From Paraburkholderia translucens (lineage in GTDB: Bacteria; Pseudomonadota; Gammaproteobacteria; Burkholderiales; Burkholderiaceae), in the NCBI RefSeq assembly GCF_020881035.1, contig NZ_JAJITC010000003.1:248001-312000 (forward strand): a stretch of DNA of 64,000 nt, given 5' to 3'. Of the stretch, positions 44,209-53,223 are shown in pieces (position 1 is the first letter of the stretch; every line of letters starts with the position of its first letter). The notes beneath the pieces were generated by a model. The model saw only the letters and a list, made by a program, of their open reading frames with translations, searched no databases and had not been told where the DNA came from. The position numbers were made by a program, and so were the translations under genes.

Positions 44209-45249
44209 ATGACAGACACGACAGCGGCACCGTACGCAGCCAACGCTCACCCGACCCATCGGCACGACACCACTTCGACGCGCGAGATCCGCTGGGGGAT
44301 CGTCGGAACCGGCCGCATTGCGCGCCGCTTCGCGCAAGGGCTCGCCTGCGTGCCGCAGGCACGGCTCGCCGCGCTGTGGTCGCGTCGTGCGCAACCGGCA
44401 CGCGCGTTCGCCGGCGAGTTCGGCGGCAGCGTCTGCGAGAGCTTCGACGCGCTGCTCGGGAGCGGCATCGACGCGCTCTATATCGCGACGCTGCAGGACA
44501 GTCACGCCGATTATGCGATCGCCGCGATGCAAGCCGGCCTGCACGTGCTGTGCGAGAAGCCCGCATGCATCAACGGCCCGCAGCTCGAGCGCGTGCTCGC
44601 GGCCGCGCGCGCTTCGCAACGGCTCTTCATGGAAGCGATGAAGCCGCCGTTCTATCCGCTCTACAGAAAGTTGCGCGAGCACCTCGCGGTCGACCCGATC
44701 GGCGAAGTCGGCCTCGTGCGCGCGGGTTGCTCGGTGCCGGGCGTGCCCGCCGATCATCCGTCCCTGTCGTTCGAGCATGCGGGCGGCGCGCTGCTCGATA
44801 TCGGCATCTACGAGATGTTTCTGGCGGTCGACTGGCTAGGCGCGCCGCGCGACGTGCAGACGTTCGGCCGGCTCGGCCCGACCGGCGTCGATACGTTCGC
44901 GAGTCTGAACAGCCAGCACGCGCGCGGCGGCATCGCGCAACTATTCTGCGGGCTGGACCTGCACGGCAAGGGCGATGCGCTGCTGATGGCCAAAGGCGGT
45001 CACGTGAGCCTGCACGAACCGTGGTGGAACCCGTCGCGCGCGACGATCCGCTACGCGGACGGCCGCGTCGTCGAACTCGACGAGCCGTTCGAAGGCGGTG
45101 GTTTGAACTACGAGACCGCGCACTTCTGCGAGCTGATTCGCGCGGGCCGGCTGGAGAGTCCGCTGATGCCGCACGACATGTCGCGGCAGATGATCGCGAT
45201 GGCCGACGCGGCGCGCGCGGCGTTGGGGCTCCGGTTCGCTGGAGAGTGA
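44209..45249 (+). CDS. Gfo/Idh/MocA-family NAD(P)-dependent oxidoreductase
   Basis: A 346-residue dehydrogenase. After an N-terminal extension of about 25 residues, the Rossmann start is IRWGIVGTGRIARRFAQGL; the family catalytic motif VLCEKPACIN provides the Lys. The C-terminal alpha/beta domain contains GGALLDIGIYEMFLAVDWLG with the conserved Asp/His-equivalent region. Members oxidise sugars, inositols or trans-dihydrodiols. ATG 44209 is the first start compatible with the family; the frame is open further upstream into the regulator. It is probably in one unit with the GntR regulator. Substrate unknown. Confidence 0.88.
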   Translation: MTDTTAAPYAANAHPTHRHDTTSTREIRWGIVGTGRIARRFAQGLACVPQARLAALWSRRAQPARAFAGEFGGSVCESFDALLGSGIDALYIATLQDSHADYAIAAMQAGLHVLCEKPACINGPQLERVLAAARASQRLFMEAMKPPFYPLYRKLREHLAVDPIGEVGLVRAGCSVPGVPADHPSLSFEHAGGALLDIGIYEMFLAVDWLGAPRDVQTFGRLGPTGVDTFASLNSQHARGGIAQLFCGLDLHGKGDALLMAKGGHVSLHEPWWNPSRATIRYADGRVVELDEPFEGGGLNYETAHFCELIRAGRLESPLMPHDMSRQMIAMADAARAALGLRFAGE

Positions 45250-45283
45250 GCGGCGGGTGTGAACGAAGAGGAGCGCGCGGCGC

Positions 45284-45943
45284 TCAGTGCCGCGTCGGCA
45301 GCGACAGACGCCGCTCGTACCAGCGCTGCGCCCATTCGAGCACCTGGCACAGCACCCAGTACACGGCGGCGGCCGCAAGGTAGAGCGGCAGCGGCTGATA
45401 AGTCGACGCGATGATTTCCTGCGCGCTGCGCAACAGCTCGGTCACGGTGATCACGGACACGAGCGAAGTGTCCTTGATCAGGCTGATCAGGCTGTTCGAC
45501 AGACTCGGCACCGCGATGCGCAGCGCCTGTGGCGCGATCACGTAGCGCAGCGTCTGACGCCGCGACAGCCCGAGGCTGTACGAGGCGAGCCACTGGCCCT
45601 GGTGGATCCCCAGAATCGCGCCGCGCATGCTTTCCGACAGATAGGCAGCGACGTTCGCCGACAGCGCGATCACGCCGGCCGGCGTCGGCTCGAGCGAAAT
45701 GCCGAAGCTCGGCAGACCGTAATAAATCACGAAGATCTGCACCAGCAGCGGCGTGCCGCGCATCACGCTCACATAGACGCGCGCGATCCAGTTCAGCGGA
45801 CGGCTGTGGCTGATGCCCATCAGCGCAAGCACGGCGCCGCCGATCAGGCCGAAGATCATCGAAAGGATCGCGAACTTGATCGTCAGCAAGGCGCCTTGTA
45901 CGAGCACCGGCAGCGATTGGAGCAGCAGGGAAGTGATGGACAT
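45284..45943 (-). CDS. polar amino acid ABC transporter permease (cystine-type)
   Basis: A 219-residue HisM/GlnP-family permease with five to six membrane segments. The N-terminal LVQGALLTIKFAILSMIFG and the coupling loop EAA-like GLSRRQTLRYVIAPQALRIAVPSLSN (quoted: RQTLRYVIAPQALRIAVP) identify the family, and ISLIKDTSLVSVITVTEL is typical of cystine/glutamate-type permeases. It is 186 bases downstream of the binding protein gene with a strong hairpin between them. No ATPase gene follows on the minus strand; the next gene is convergent, so the ATPase is elsewhere. Confidence 0.92.
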   Translation of the reverse strand: MSITSLLLQSLPVLVQGALLTIKFAILSMIFGLIGGAVLALMGISHSRPLNWIARVYVSVMRGTPLLVQIFVIYYGLPSFGISLEPTPAGVIALSANVAAYLSESMRGAILGIHQGQWLASYSLGLSRRQTLRYVIAPQALRIAVPSLSNSLISLIKDTSLVSVITVTELLRSAQEIIASTYQPLPLYLAAAAVYWVLCQVLEWAQRWYERRLSLPTRH

Positions 45944-46078
45944 GGGCGGTGTTCTTATTGACGCACAAAGCGCACATCATAAACTTCGGCGCGCGTTAAG
46001 GCGCGATTCGCGCGATGCGGCTTGGGGTATCCGTCACGCGGGGGCTGAAGCGTGGGTCGGCTGCATCCCGCAGAAACG

Positions 46079-46113
46079 CGAAGGGCGGCATCGCATCACG
46101 ATGCCGCCCTTCG
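46079..46113 (-). other. strong intergenic hairpin between binding protein and permease genes
   Basis: CGAAGGGCGGCATCG / CGATGCCGCCCTTCG is a 15 bp perfect stem with a 5-base loop, 16 bases after the binding-protein stop. A short CGTTTC follows on the minus strand. It likely terminates most transcripts or protects the 3' end of the binding-protein mRNA, so that more binding protein than permease is made. Confidence 0.75.
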
Positions 46114-46129
46114 TTTGACTGCAGGCGTA

Positions 46130-46924
46130 TTACTTGATCGGCTTGCTGACGTCGATGCCGAACCATTTCTCCGAGATCTTCGTGAAGGTCCCGTCCGCCT
46201 CGAGTTGGGTCATGGCGTCGTCGATCGCCTTCGCGAACTCCGGGTTGCCCTTTTTGAACGGAATGCCCGACGGGTTGCCCGGGCCGACGTTCGCGCCGGT
46301 GCGCAGCGGCAGCGGCGAGTTCTTCAGCAGGTAGGCGAGCATCAGACGGTCGTTCAACGCCGCGTCGAGCCGGCCGGCCGCCAGATCGCGTAGATACTCG
46401 GGCGCGCCCGGATAGGTCTTCACGTCGATACCGGGGACCGCCTTCGCCATGTCCATGTAGTTCGTGCCGAGACCGACGCCGAGCTTCTTGCCCTTGAGGT
46501 CTTCGAGCGAGTGGAACTGGCGCGTGTCGTCCTTGCGCTGGATCAGCTGCGCGGCCGAGTACGTGTACGCCGGCGAGAAGTCGAGCGTCTGCTTGCGTGC
46601 GTCGGTGATGCCGACCTGGTTGACGATCACGTCGAACTTGCCCGCCTGCAGACCGGCGATGATGCCGCTCCACTCGGTCGTGACGAACTCCGGCTTCACG
46701 CCGAGCTTGGCTGCGACGGCCTTGGCGATGTCGACGTCGTACCCGACCAGCTCGCCCGACGGCGCTTTCGAGTTGAACGGCGGGAAGGTGCCCTCGAGAC
46801 CGATGCGCAGCGTGCCGCGCTGCTTGACCTGATCGAGCAGGTCTGCCGCGTGCGCGGTGACGGCGGCCAGCGACGCGCCGAGCAGCGCGGTGGCAAGAAG
46901 CTTCTTGAGCAGGCCTGATTTCAT
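46130..46924 (-). CDS. periplasmic cystine/polar amino acid-binding protein
   Basis: A 264-residue SBP_bac_3 protein. It has a signal peptide (MKSGLLKKLLATALLGASLA, cleavage near AHA-AD). The mature start GTLRIGLEGTFPPFNSKAPS and GELVGYDVDIAKAVAAKLG are the family hallmarks; PYTYSAAQ-like ydfSPAYTYSAAQL follows. Similarity is greatest to cystine-binding TcyJ/FliY-type proteins. AGGAAC lies just before the ATG. It heads a binding protein-permease unit that lacks an ATPase gene. Confidence 0.9.
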   Translation of the reverse strand: MKSGLLKKLLATALLGASLAAVTAHAADLLDQVKQRGTLRIGLEGTFPPFNSKAPSGELVGYDVDIAKAVAAKLGVKPEFVTTEWSGIIAGLQAGKFDVIVNQVGITDARKQTLDFSPAYTYSAAQLIQRKDDTRQFHSLEDLKGKKLGVGLGTNYMDMAKAVPGIDVKTYPGAPEYLRDLAAGRLDAALNDRLMLAYLLKNSPLPLRTGANVGPGNPSGIPFKKGNPEFAKAIDDAMTQLEADGTFTKISEKWFGIDVSKPIK

Positions 46925-47033
46925 CGTGTTCCTTTATACGTCCGGTGTTTTGACGGTCGAGAGCATAGCAAACGAGACTATTGCAACCTAAATACCGTCT
47001 GTTTATGTCTATATGCGCCGGTGGTGCGCATGC

Positions 47034-48056
47034 TCAGCGCAGCGCCTGCGCGCATTCGGCGACGAGCGCCGGACCGCGGTAAATGAAACCAGTATAAAGC
47101 TGCACCAGCGACGCGCCGGCCGCGAGCTTGGCGCGCGCATCGTCGCCCGAGAAGATCCCGCCGACGCCGATGATCGGCACCGCCTCGCCGACTTCGGCGC
47201 GCAGTTTGCGGATCACCGCGTTCGAGGCGTCGAACACCGGCTTGCCCGACAGGCCGCCGGCTTCGTCGCCGTGCGGCATGCCAGTGACGGCGGCGCGCGA
47301 CAGCGTGGTGTTGGTTGCGATCACGCCTTCGAACTGGTGACGCAGCAAGGTGTCCGCGATGGATTTGATCTGCTCGTCGTCGAGGTCCGGGGCGATCTTC
47401 AGCGCGAGCGGCACGAGCTTGCCGTGCATGTCGGCGAGGCGTTGCTGCTTGTCCTTCAGCGCGGCGAGCAGCGCGTCGAGTTCGTCGGCGCCTTGTAGCT
47501 GGCGCAGGTTCTTCGTATTCGGCGACGAGATGTTGACCGTGACGTAGCTCGCGAACGGGTACACGCGTTCGAGGCAGTAGAGATAGTCTTCGGCGGCGCG
47601 CTCGATCGGCGTGTCGGCATTCTTGCCGATGTTCAGGCCGAGGACGCCGCGATAGCGCGCGGCCTGGACGTTCTTCACGAACTGGTCGACGCCGGCGTTG
47701 TTGAAGCCCATCCGGTTGATCACCGCGTTTGCCTGCGGCAACCGGAACATGCGCGGGCGCGGATTGCCCGGCTGCGCGCGCGGCGTCACGGTGCCCACTT
47801 CGATGAAGCCGAAGCCGAGTGCCGCCAGACCGTCGATGCACGCGCCGTCCTTGTCGAGGCCCGCCGCGAGTCCGACCGGGTTGCGGAACGTCAGGCCCAT
47901 CACGGTGCGCGGCGAATCCGGCACGCGCGCCGCGAGCGCGCCGGCGAGGCCGGTGCGGCCGGCGGCGCCGAGCATGCGCAAGGTCAGATGGTGAGCGTCT
48001 TCCGCGTCCATGCGAAAGAGTTGGGCGCGAATGAGCGGATAAAGGGAACTGAGCAC
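47034..48056 (-). CDS. pyrD: dihydroorotate dehydrogenase (quinone), class 2
   Basis: A 340-residue membrane-associated FMN enzyme of pyrimidine synthesis. The start is taken as GTG 48056 ([20 protein letters not shown]), matching the usual class 2 N-terminal helices; the open frame upstream does not resemble the family and no strong ribosome site is seen. Landmarks are [34 protein letters not shown], the catalytic Ser in [11 protein letters not shown], and the FMN phosphate region [20 protein letters not shown]. It is downstream of bpt on the same strand. Confidence 0.95.
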   Translation of the reverse strand: MLSSLYPLIRAQLFRMDAEDAHHLTLRMLGAAGRTGLAGALAARVPDSPRTVMGLTFRNPVGLAAGLDKDGACIDGLAALGFGFIEVGTVTPRAQPGNPRPRMFRLPQANAVINRMGFNNAGVDQFVKNVQAARYRGVLGLNIGKNADTPIERAAEDYLYCLERVYPFASYVTVNISSPNTKNLRQLQGADELDALLAALKDKQQRLADMHGKLVPLALKIAPDLDDEQIKSIADTLLRHQFEGVIATNTTLSRAAVTGMPHGDEAGGLSGKPVFDASNAVIRKLRAEVGEAVPIIGVGGIFSGDDARAKLAAGASLVQLYTGFIYRGPALVAECAQALR

Positions 48057-48164
48057 GGGATGAAGCCGGACGGCCGGAAAATGGGAACCCGCTATTTTAC
48101 CGGCTTTGGACCTTGATGAGGCTGCCAGGGTGTGGCTCGCGACAGCCACGCCTTGCCTACTTGC

Positions 48165-48986
48165 CTACGGCCTGAGCGGCCCGCGTCGCCCGTGCATCGC
48201 GAAATCGACCGGCGGCAGTTCGATGCTGGCCGGATCGAGCACGCGCCACGCCCCGTCGATCAGGCCTTCGAGCGGTCGGAAATTCGCCTTGTATGCCATC
48301 TTCGGGCTTTCGCGAATCCAGTAGCCGAGATACACGTAAGGCAGATTCAGGCTGCGTGCCTGTTCGATCTGCCAGTAAATGTTGTAGGTGCCGAAGCTCG
48401 CGTGCGGCAGGTCCGGCTCGAAGAACGTATACACGGACGACAAGCCGTCGCCGAGGATATCGATCATGCTGATCATGCGCAGCGCGCCCGGCGCGTCGGG
48501 GCGTCCCGGCGCCGGCTCGCGAAACTCGACGAGCCGCGAGTTGATCCGGCTTTGCAGCAGGAACTGCTCGTACTGGTCCCGGCTGTCGCGATCCATGCCG
48601 CCGCCTGCGTGGCGCGCCGACTGGTAGCGCATATACAGCACGTAATGCTCCTCGTCGTAGTGCAGCGGCGATACGGTCGCGATCAGGTCGCCGTGCTTTT
48701 TCCAGACACGCCGCTGGGTGCGGTTCGGCTGAAAACGCTCGACCGGCACGCGCACCGGCACGCACGCGCGGCAGCCGTCGCAATACGGGCGGTAGGTGAA
48801 CACGCCCGAGCGACGGAAGCCCGCCTTGACGAGGTCCGTGTAGACGTCCGAATTGATCAGGTGACTGGGTGTGGCGACTTGCGAGCGCGCGATGCGGCCG
48901 TCCAGGTAACTGCAGGGATAGGGCGCCGTTGCATAAAATTGCAGCGCGGAAAGCGGGGAAAGAGGCAGCTCGTTGGGATGAGTCAC
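48165..48986 (-). CDS. bpt: aspartate/glutamate leucyltransferase (Bpt, Ate1-like)
   Basis: A 273-residue aminoacyl-tRNA-protein transferase of the bacterial N-degron pathway, which adds Leu to N-terminal Asp/Glu of proteins destined for ClpAP. The N-terminal ATE domain has a cysteine set in [19 protein letters not shown]; the C-terminal GNAT-like domain includes [20 protein letters not shown]. The length is normal for Bpt. It lies between aat and pyrD on the same strand; aat, the companion enzyme for basic N-termini, is 102 bases upstream. Confidence 0.95.
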   Translation of the reverse strand: MTHPNELPLSPLSALQFYATAPYPCSYLDGRIARSQVATPSHLINSDVYTDLVKAGFRRSGVFTYRPYCDGCRACVPVRVPVERFQPNRTQRRVWKKHGDLIATVSPLHYDEEHYVLYMRYQSARHAGGGMDRDSRDQYEQFLLQSRINSRLVEFREPAPGRPDAPGALRMISMIDILGDGLSSVYTFFEPDLPHASFGTYNIYWQIEQARSLNLPYVYLGYWIRESPKMAYKANFRPLEGLIDGAWRVLDPASIELPPVDFAMHGRRGPLRP

Positions 48987-49088
48987 GTTGGCAGCTCTCG
49001 AAGCGTCTCTGGTACTGCAAACCCGGCACGCCTGGCTATTGATGCCGCGATTCGACGGGCAGCGGACCCGGGTTCGGCCTGATTCTTC

Positions 49089-49826
49089 CTACGCCGCACG
49101 CGCGACGATCTCGAGCAGGGCGGTCTTGTCGAACCGCCACGGGATCACCGGTGCGCCGACGGACGCGCGAACATGCGCGACGAACGCTTTGCGCGCAATC
49201 TCGCGACCGCCGAGCGACGCCAGATGCGACGTGTTCTGCTGGCAGTCTATCATTTCTACTTCGTGACGTCGCAAGTGGCCGACCAGCGCGGCTAGCGCCA
49301 TTTTCGAGCCATCGCTGACGTCGGTGTACATCGATTCGCCGAAGAACATCCGGCCGAGCGACACGCCGTACAAACCGGCTACGCGCCTTCCCTCGAACCA
49401 GGTTTCGATGCTGTGCGCATCGCCCATGCGGTGCAATGACGAATAAGCGTCGACGACATCGGCGGTGATCCATGTGCCGCGCTGACCGCGGCGCGGCGCC
49501 TGCGCGCACGCGCGCATCACGGCGGCAAAATCGTGATCGACGCGGATTTCCCACGCATCGTCTCGCAACATGCGCTTGAGCGTCTTGCGTAGCGACGGCG
49601 ACAGCTTGAACTCGGCGGGGCGCAGGATCATGCGCGGATCGGGGCTCCACCACAACACCGGCTGGCCGTCCGAATACCACGGGAAAATGCCGCGCCGGTA
49701 AGCGTCGATGAGGCGCGACGGCAGCAGGTCGGCGCTTGCCGCGAGCAGACCCGGCGCGCCGCTCGCGGCGCCGAGCGCGCGCTCGACGGGCGGGAACGGA
49801 TCGTCAGCGCCGAGCCAGGGAACCAT
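49089..49826 (-). CDS. aat: leucyl/phenylalanyl-tRNA-protein transferase
   Basis: A 245-residue enzyme that transfers Leu or Phe to proteins with N-terminal Lys or Arg, marking them for ClpAP. Typical motifs are [55 protein letters not shown] and [17 protein letters not shown]. It follows the Nudix gene by 9 bases and precedes bpt, so nudix-aat-bpt-pyrD may form one minus-strand operon. Confidence 0.96.
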   Translation of the reverse strand: MVPWLGADDPFPPVERALGAASGAPGLLAASADLLPSRLIDAYRRGIFPWYSDGQPVLWWSPDPRMILRPAEFKLSPSLRKTLKRMLRDDAWEIRVDHDFAAVMRACAQAPRRGQRGTWITADVVDAYSSLHRMGDAHSIETWFEGRRVAGLYGVSLGRMFFGESMYTDVSDGSKMALAALVGHLRRHEVEMIDCQQNTSHLASLGGREIARKAFVAHVRASVGAPVIPWRFDKTALLEIVARAA

Positions 49827-49835
49827 GCGCGCCGC

Positions 49836-50381
49836 TCAACTTTCGCGCAGTGAGCGGAAGATGTCGCCCGTATGCAGGCCGAAGCTGCCGGCCGCGCGGT
49901 CGGCGAAAAAAAAGCGCAGCGTCTGGCCGACGGTCGGAAATGCGATCTCGTCCCACGGAATCTCATGCTCCTCGAAGAGCTTCACTTCCAAACTTTCCTC
50001 GCCGGCGGCGACGTCGAGATCGAGCAGCCGCGCCATGTAGAACAGATGCACCTGATGGACGTGCGGCACGTTCAGTAACGAAAAGAGGTTCTGCACTTCG
50101 ACGCGCGCGCCGGCTTCCTCGAGCGTTTCGCGCGACGCGGCCTCGGCTGTCGTCTCTCCCATTTCCATGAAGCCGGCGGGCAGCGTCCAGTAACCGTAGC
50201 GCGGCTCGATCGCGCGACGGCACAGCAGCACCTTGTCGTCCCACACGGGAACGGTGCCGACCACGTTACGCGGATTCTGATAATGCACGGTGCCGCAACT
50301 GGCGCATACGAAGCGCTCGCGATTGTCGCCCGGCGGAATGCTCAGACTGACGCCGTGGCCGCAGACAGAACAGAATTTCAT
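49836..50381 (-). CDS. Nudix hydrolase with N-terminal zinc ribbon (NudC-like)
   Basis: A 181-residue Nudix protein. The start MKFCSVCGHGVSLSIPPGDN is chosen because it gives a complete zinc ribbon: CSVCG and CASCG. A full Nudix box is present, G-x5-E-x7-REUxEExGU, as GFMEMGETTAEAASRETLEE followed by AGA. Substrates could be NADH or other nucleotide diphosphates; the protein lacks the NudC SQPWPFPxS motif, so a narrower annotation is not justified. It sits 9 bases upstream of aat. Confidence 0.9.
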   Translation of the reverse strand: MKFCSVCGHGVSLSIPPGDNRERFVCASCGTVHYQNPRNVVGTVPVWDDKVLLCRRAIEPRYGYWTLPAGFMEMGETTAEAASRETLEEAGARVEVQNLFSLLNVPHVHQVHLFYMARLLDLDVAAGEESLEVKLFEEHEIPWDEIAFPTVGQTLRFFFADRAAGSFGLHTGDIFRSLRES

Positions 50382-50541
50382 TGGAAAGGGGACGAGAAAG
50401 GGTGATAGGAGTTTATCACCGGGGCGGGGCATTACTGGGACGCTGGCAGAGGCTGCCGCGTCTGACATGGTTCTCGTCCGCGGGCGGTGCGGCGTTGGTG
50501 TGGCTGGCCGGGTGGCAGTCTGCGAGGCGACAAAAACAAAA

Positions 50542-50572
50542 AAGGGTTACACGGCGATGCGTTGTAACCCTT
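50542..50572 (-). terminator. terminator of tRNA-fMet
   Basis: AAGGGTTACA / TGTAACCCTT, a 10 bp stem with an 11-base loop, followed on the minus strand by TTTTTGTTTTTG. It lies about 14 bases after the tRNA 3' end. Confidence 0.88.
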
Positions 50573-50585
50573 CAATGATTTCGGT

Positions 50586-50662
<77 letters not shown>

Positions 50663-50677
50663 TCCGTCGAAGAAAAA

Positions 50678-50706
50678 ATTATAGCCTAACCAGACAGCCA
50701 GCGCAA
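50678..50706 (-). promoter_or_regulatory. promoter of tRNA-fMet
   Basis: On the minus strand TTGCGC (50701-50706) and a perfect TATAAT (50678-50683) are spaced by 17 bases, 16 bases upstream of the tRNA 5' end. Confidence 0.82.
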
Positions 50707-50876
50707 TAGCCATGTAAGGATTGGCTTCATTGCGGTTCGCATGCCGTCGCGACGTCGGATACCGGGAAGACCGCGGAAAGCCGCGCATGGACGCTGCGCT
50801 AGAATTCAGATACTTCACACGGCTCGCCGGATCCTCATGACGGCGGCGCTTCCACTCTCCGACTCGCTCAGCACCC

Positions 50877-51374
50877 ATGGATATCGCTCACGATCTGCAG
50901 GTCATCGCCATTCAGGAAAAGACTCTCGTGTTTCCCCGTTTCGATCCCGACCGCGCATGGCAGGTCGGCGCCTATCTGCATGAGGTCGCGAAAGCGCGCG
51001 GCATTGCTGCCGCGATCGATGTGCGCACGTTCGGCCAGCCGCTGTTCTTCAGCCTGCTCGACGGCGCGACGCCGGACAACGTGGACTGGGCGCGCCGCAA
51101 GGGCAACACCGTCGCGCACTTTCGCCGCAGCTCGTACGCGATTGGTCTGAAGATGCAACTCGCGGGCGCGACGCTCGCCGACAAACACGGTCTGCCGGCC
51201 ACCGAGTACGCGTCGCACGGCGGTGCGTTCCCGCTGACGGTAGAAGGCGCGGGCGTGATCGGGTCGATCACGGTGTCCGGTTTGCCGCAGCGCGCCGATC
51301 ATGAACTCGTAGTCGAAGCGCTGTGCGCGCATCTCGGTCACGACTACGGCAAGCTCGCACTCGCGAAGTCCTGA
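50877..51374 (+). CDS. UPF0303 family protein (GlcG/HbpS-like fold)
   Basis: A 165-residue protein of the UPF0303 group, related to the heme-binding HbpS/GlcG fold. Family pieces are [36 protein letters not shown] and [21 protein letters not shown], followed by [14 protein letters not shown]. No signal peptide is seen. Members are sometimes named heme-degrading domain proteins, but activity is largely untested. It stands alone between the tRNA and a convergent lipoprotein gene. Confidence 0.87.
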   Translation: MDIAHDLQVIAIQEKTLVFPRFDPDRAWQVGAYLHEVAKARGIAAAIDVRTFGQPLFFSLLDGATPDNVDWARRKGNTVAHFRRSSYAIGLKMQLAGATLADKHGLPATEYASHGGAFPLTVEGAGVIGSITVSGLPQRADHELVVEALCAHLGHDYGKLALAKS

Positions 51375-51448
51375 CGCAATGCGCGTACTTCCTCCATATG
51401 CGCCGCGCGCCCAAGCCTTCGCGATTGCAGCACGGAACGTGGGTCGGC

Positions 51449-51838
51449 TTACTTGCAGCGCACGATCATCGAGCGGTTTTTCACGTTCGCCGACACGACG
51501 TTCGTGATGCTGCCGCCGGCGGTGCCGCCTTCGTCGTTATCCTTCGACACGATGTCGTAACCCGTCGCGCCGCAGGCCTTGCCCGCCTGCACGTAGCACG
51601 AAGCCCAGCTCGAGCCCGCGTCGGCACCGCTGCAGTTCACCGCGAAGCCGGTCTGGCCGTTCGGCAGATTGATCAGCGTGGTCGTGTTCGACGACGCGCA
51701 ACCGCCCAGTCCCGTGGCGAGCAGCAGGGCGGCAGGCAATGCAGCCGACAGCGACGCGCGACGCACGAGGGCAAGCGCGGCGCTGGGCCGAAGGCGGTGG
51801 AATCGGCCGGCGCGCCGCGGTTGCGTCGTGAATTGCAT
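51449..51838 (-). CDS. small lipoprotein, unknown function
   Basis: A 129-residue outer-membrane-type lipoprotein candidate. The ATG at 51838 has AAAGGA at good distance. The long basic N-region leads to a hydrophobic segment ending in a lipobox, ATGLGG-CASS, with the modified Cys near residue 47. The mature part has four further cysteines, in NCSGAD, ASCYV, GKACGATGYD and VRCK, probably two disulfides. No family is recognised with confidence. The residues after the Cys (ASSN) do not favour inner-membrane retention. Confidence 0.75.
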   Translation of the reverse strand: MQFTTQPRRAGRFHRLRPSAALALVRRASLSAALPAALLLATGLGGCASSNTTTLINLPNGQTGFAVNCSGADAGSSWASCYVQAGKACGATGYDIVSKDNDEGGTAGGSITNVVSANVKNRSMIVRCK

Positions 51839-51927
51839 CGTGTTGTGTCCTTTCATTCGAATAGAGGGAGTTGGCGGCCGACACCGGCGAGGGCACCGAT
51901 GCGTACGTCGACGGCGCGCGCCGCGTA

Positions 51928-52119
51928 TCAGGGCGCTTCGACCGTGATGCCCGCCGCACTGACGAGCCGCCGGGCTTCCGCGCCTTCTTCAGTGGCCGCG
52001 TCTTCCCAGATGCTGATCGCTTTCGGGATGTCGATGCCGTGACTTTCGGCGTACGCAAACCAGTGGTTCGCCGCATCCGGCTCGGGCAGCTCGCGATTCT
52101 GCAGAAAATATTTTCCCAT
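51928..52119 (-). CDS. small acidic protein, unknown function
   Basis: A 63-residue protein starting MGKYFLQNRELPEPDAANH. The frame is open for many codons upstream, but that part is basic and low in complexity, so the short form is preferred, though no strong ribosome site is visible. The sequence HGIDIPKAISIWEDAATEEG looks like a folded helical protein. It may be coupled to the lipoprotein gene downstream. No family recognised. Confidence 0.6.
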   Translation of the reverse strand: MGKYFLQNRELPEPDAANHWFAYAESHGIDIPKAISIWEDAATEEGAEARRLVSAAGITVEAP

Positions 52120-52349
52120 ATTGGGCTCGCTGGACTCGAAATGGCGTCCTAACTGGAACGGATTCGACGGCGCGGAGAATGCCGTCGAGGCTGTTCGACC
52201 GGTGCGCGCGGCAGAAGTGCGGTACGACAGCGGCGCGGTGCGCACGCTCGCGTGGCGAGCCGAACTTATCGCGCTGCGGCGCGCCTTATCGTTATGGCGC
52301 CGTCGTGACTGGCGCCTGCTTACCAACCAACCGCAAGAGGAGGACGAAG

Positions 52350-52649
52350 ATGGCTGAACGGGTCAGTGGCCCCTATCGCGGCTATTACATCAGCGCTACC
52401 GCGCGCCTCGTGCCGGCAGGCAGCGCTTCGGGCACGCCGGACGCCACGGCCGACGACGCGCACACCCGTGCGGGTGGCACTTACGTCGGCTCGGTCAGTC
52501 TCGCCGAACTCGGCCCGGACGACCCGCACCGGATCGAAACGCTGCTGGAACTCGGCGACCGGCAACGGTTCGCCAGCGAAGAAGAGGCGCTCGCGTTCGT
52601 GGAACAGGCGGCGCGTGAGTATATCGACCGATTGCTGGATGGGCAGTGA
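52350..52649 (+). CDS. small protein of unknown function
   Basis: A 99-residue protein with an excellent ribosome site (AAGAGGAGGACGAAG) before its ATG. It begins MAERVSGPYRGYYISATARL, has a flexible Ala/Thr/Asp-rich middle (SGTPDATADDAHTRAGG), and ends with a helix, SEEEALAFVEQAAREYIDRL. The pattern of a beta-rich start and a C-terminal helix is seen in short hypothetical proteins of this family of bacteria. Function unknown. Confidence 0.75.
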   Translation: MAERVSGPYRGYYISATARLVPAGSASGTPDATADDAHTRAGGTYVGSVSLAELGPDDPHRIETLLELGDRQRFASEEEALAFVEQAAREYIDRLLDGQ

Positions 52650-52851
52650 GGCTCGCGGCGGGTCCTGTGCAGACGGATGACCGAAGCGCTCGGCTCGTCA
52701 AGGCGCCGCGCGATGCCCAGAATCCGGCGAGCGCGTGCGCTGGACCGTGATCTGGCGGCGCGGGTACCATAGCGGGACCCGCGAGGGTCGGCGGCGCGCC
52801 GTGAGCTTGCGCGCGTGCTGCCTTCGCGCCGCTACCTTCTACGAGGCGACC

Positions 52852-53136
52852 ATGGAAATCCGCTTTCCCGCAGACGCGCCCGCTTATCGCGACTCCAACT
52901 TGACCGTGGTCTTTTCCGCGCTGGTGGACGGTGAGCCGGTGCCGTGCGCGATCTCGGTCGAAGCGCTCGAGGATCATTTCGGTGCGCATACCGAGAACCT
53001 CGAAGGCTGGCTGCGTGCGTTCGATGCGGGGCGGCCGCGCATCGAGGCCGTCGCGCGCGAGCATCTGCAGATCAGCAACGGCGCGCCGGTCCTGCTAAGG
53101 AGCGGCCACTTTCCGCCGGGGCAGATGGCGGGCTGA
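52852..53136 (+). CDS. DUF1488 family protein
   Basis: A 94-residue protein of the DUF1488 type. It begins MEIRFPADAPAYRDSNLTVV and has the conserved core FSALVDGEPVPCAISVEALED with a C-terminal helix IEAVAREHLQI. The ATG at 52852 starts exactly at the domain; the frame upstream is unrelated. DUF1488 proteins are short, widespread in proteobacteria and uncharacterised. Confidence 0.82.
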   Translation: MEIRFPADAPAYRDSNLTVVFSALVDGEPVPCAISVEALEDHFGAHTENLEGWLRAFDAGRPRIEAVAREHLQISNGAPVLLRSGHFPPGQMAG

Positions 53137-53223
53137 CCGGATCAGCCGAGAGTTCATCGGTGCGAGCGGCGGGGCGCTCGTCCATCCGTTCGGTTTGTTT
53201 TCCGCCCACGCATCGTCGACGCA

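Noticed and set aside
49836..50468. Longer form of the Nudix protein starting near 50468
   Set aside because: The zinc-ribbon N-terminus begins exactly at the ATG at 50381; the upstream 29 codons are not conserved-looking.
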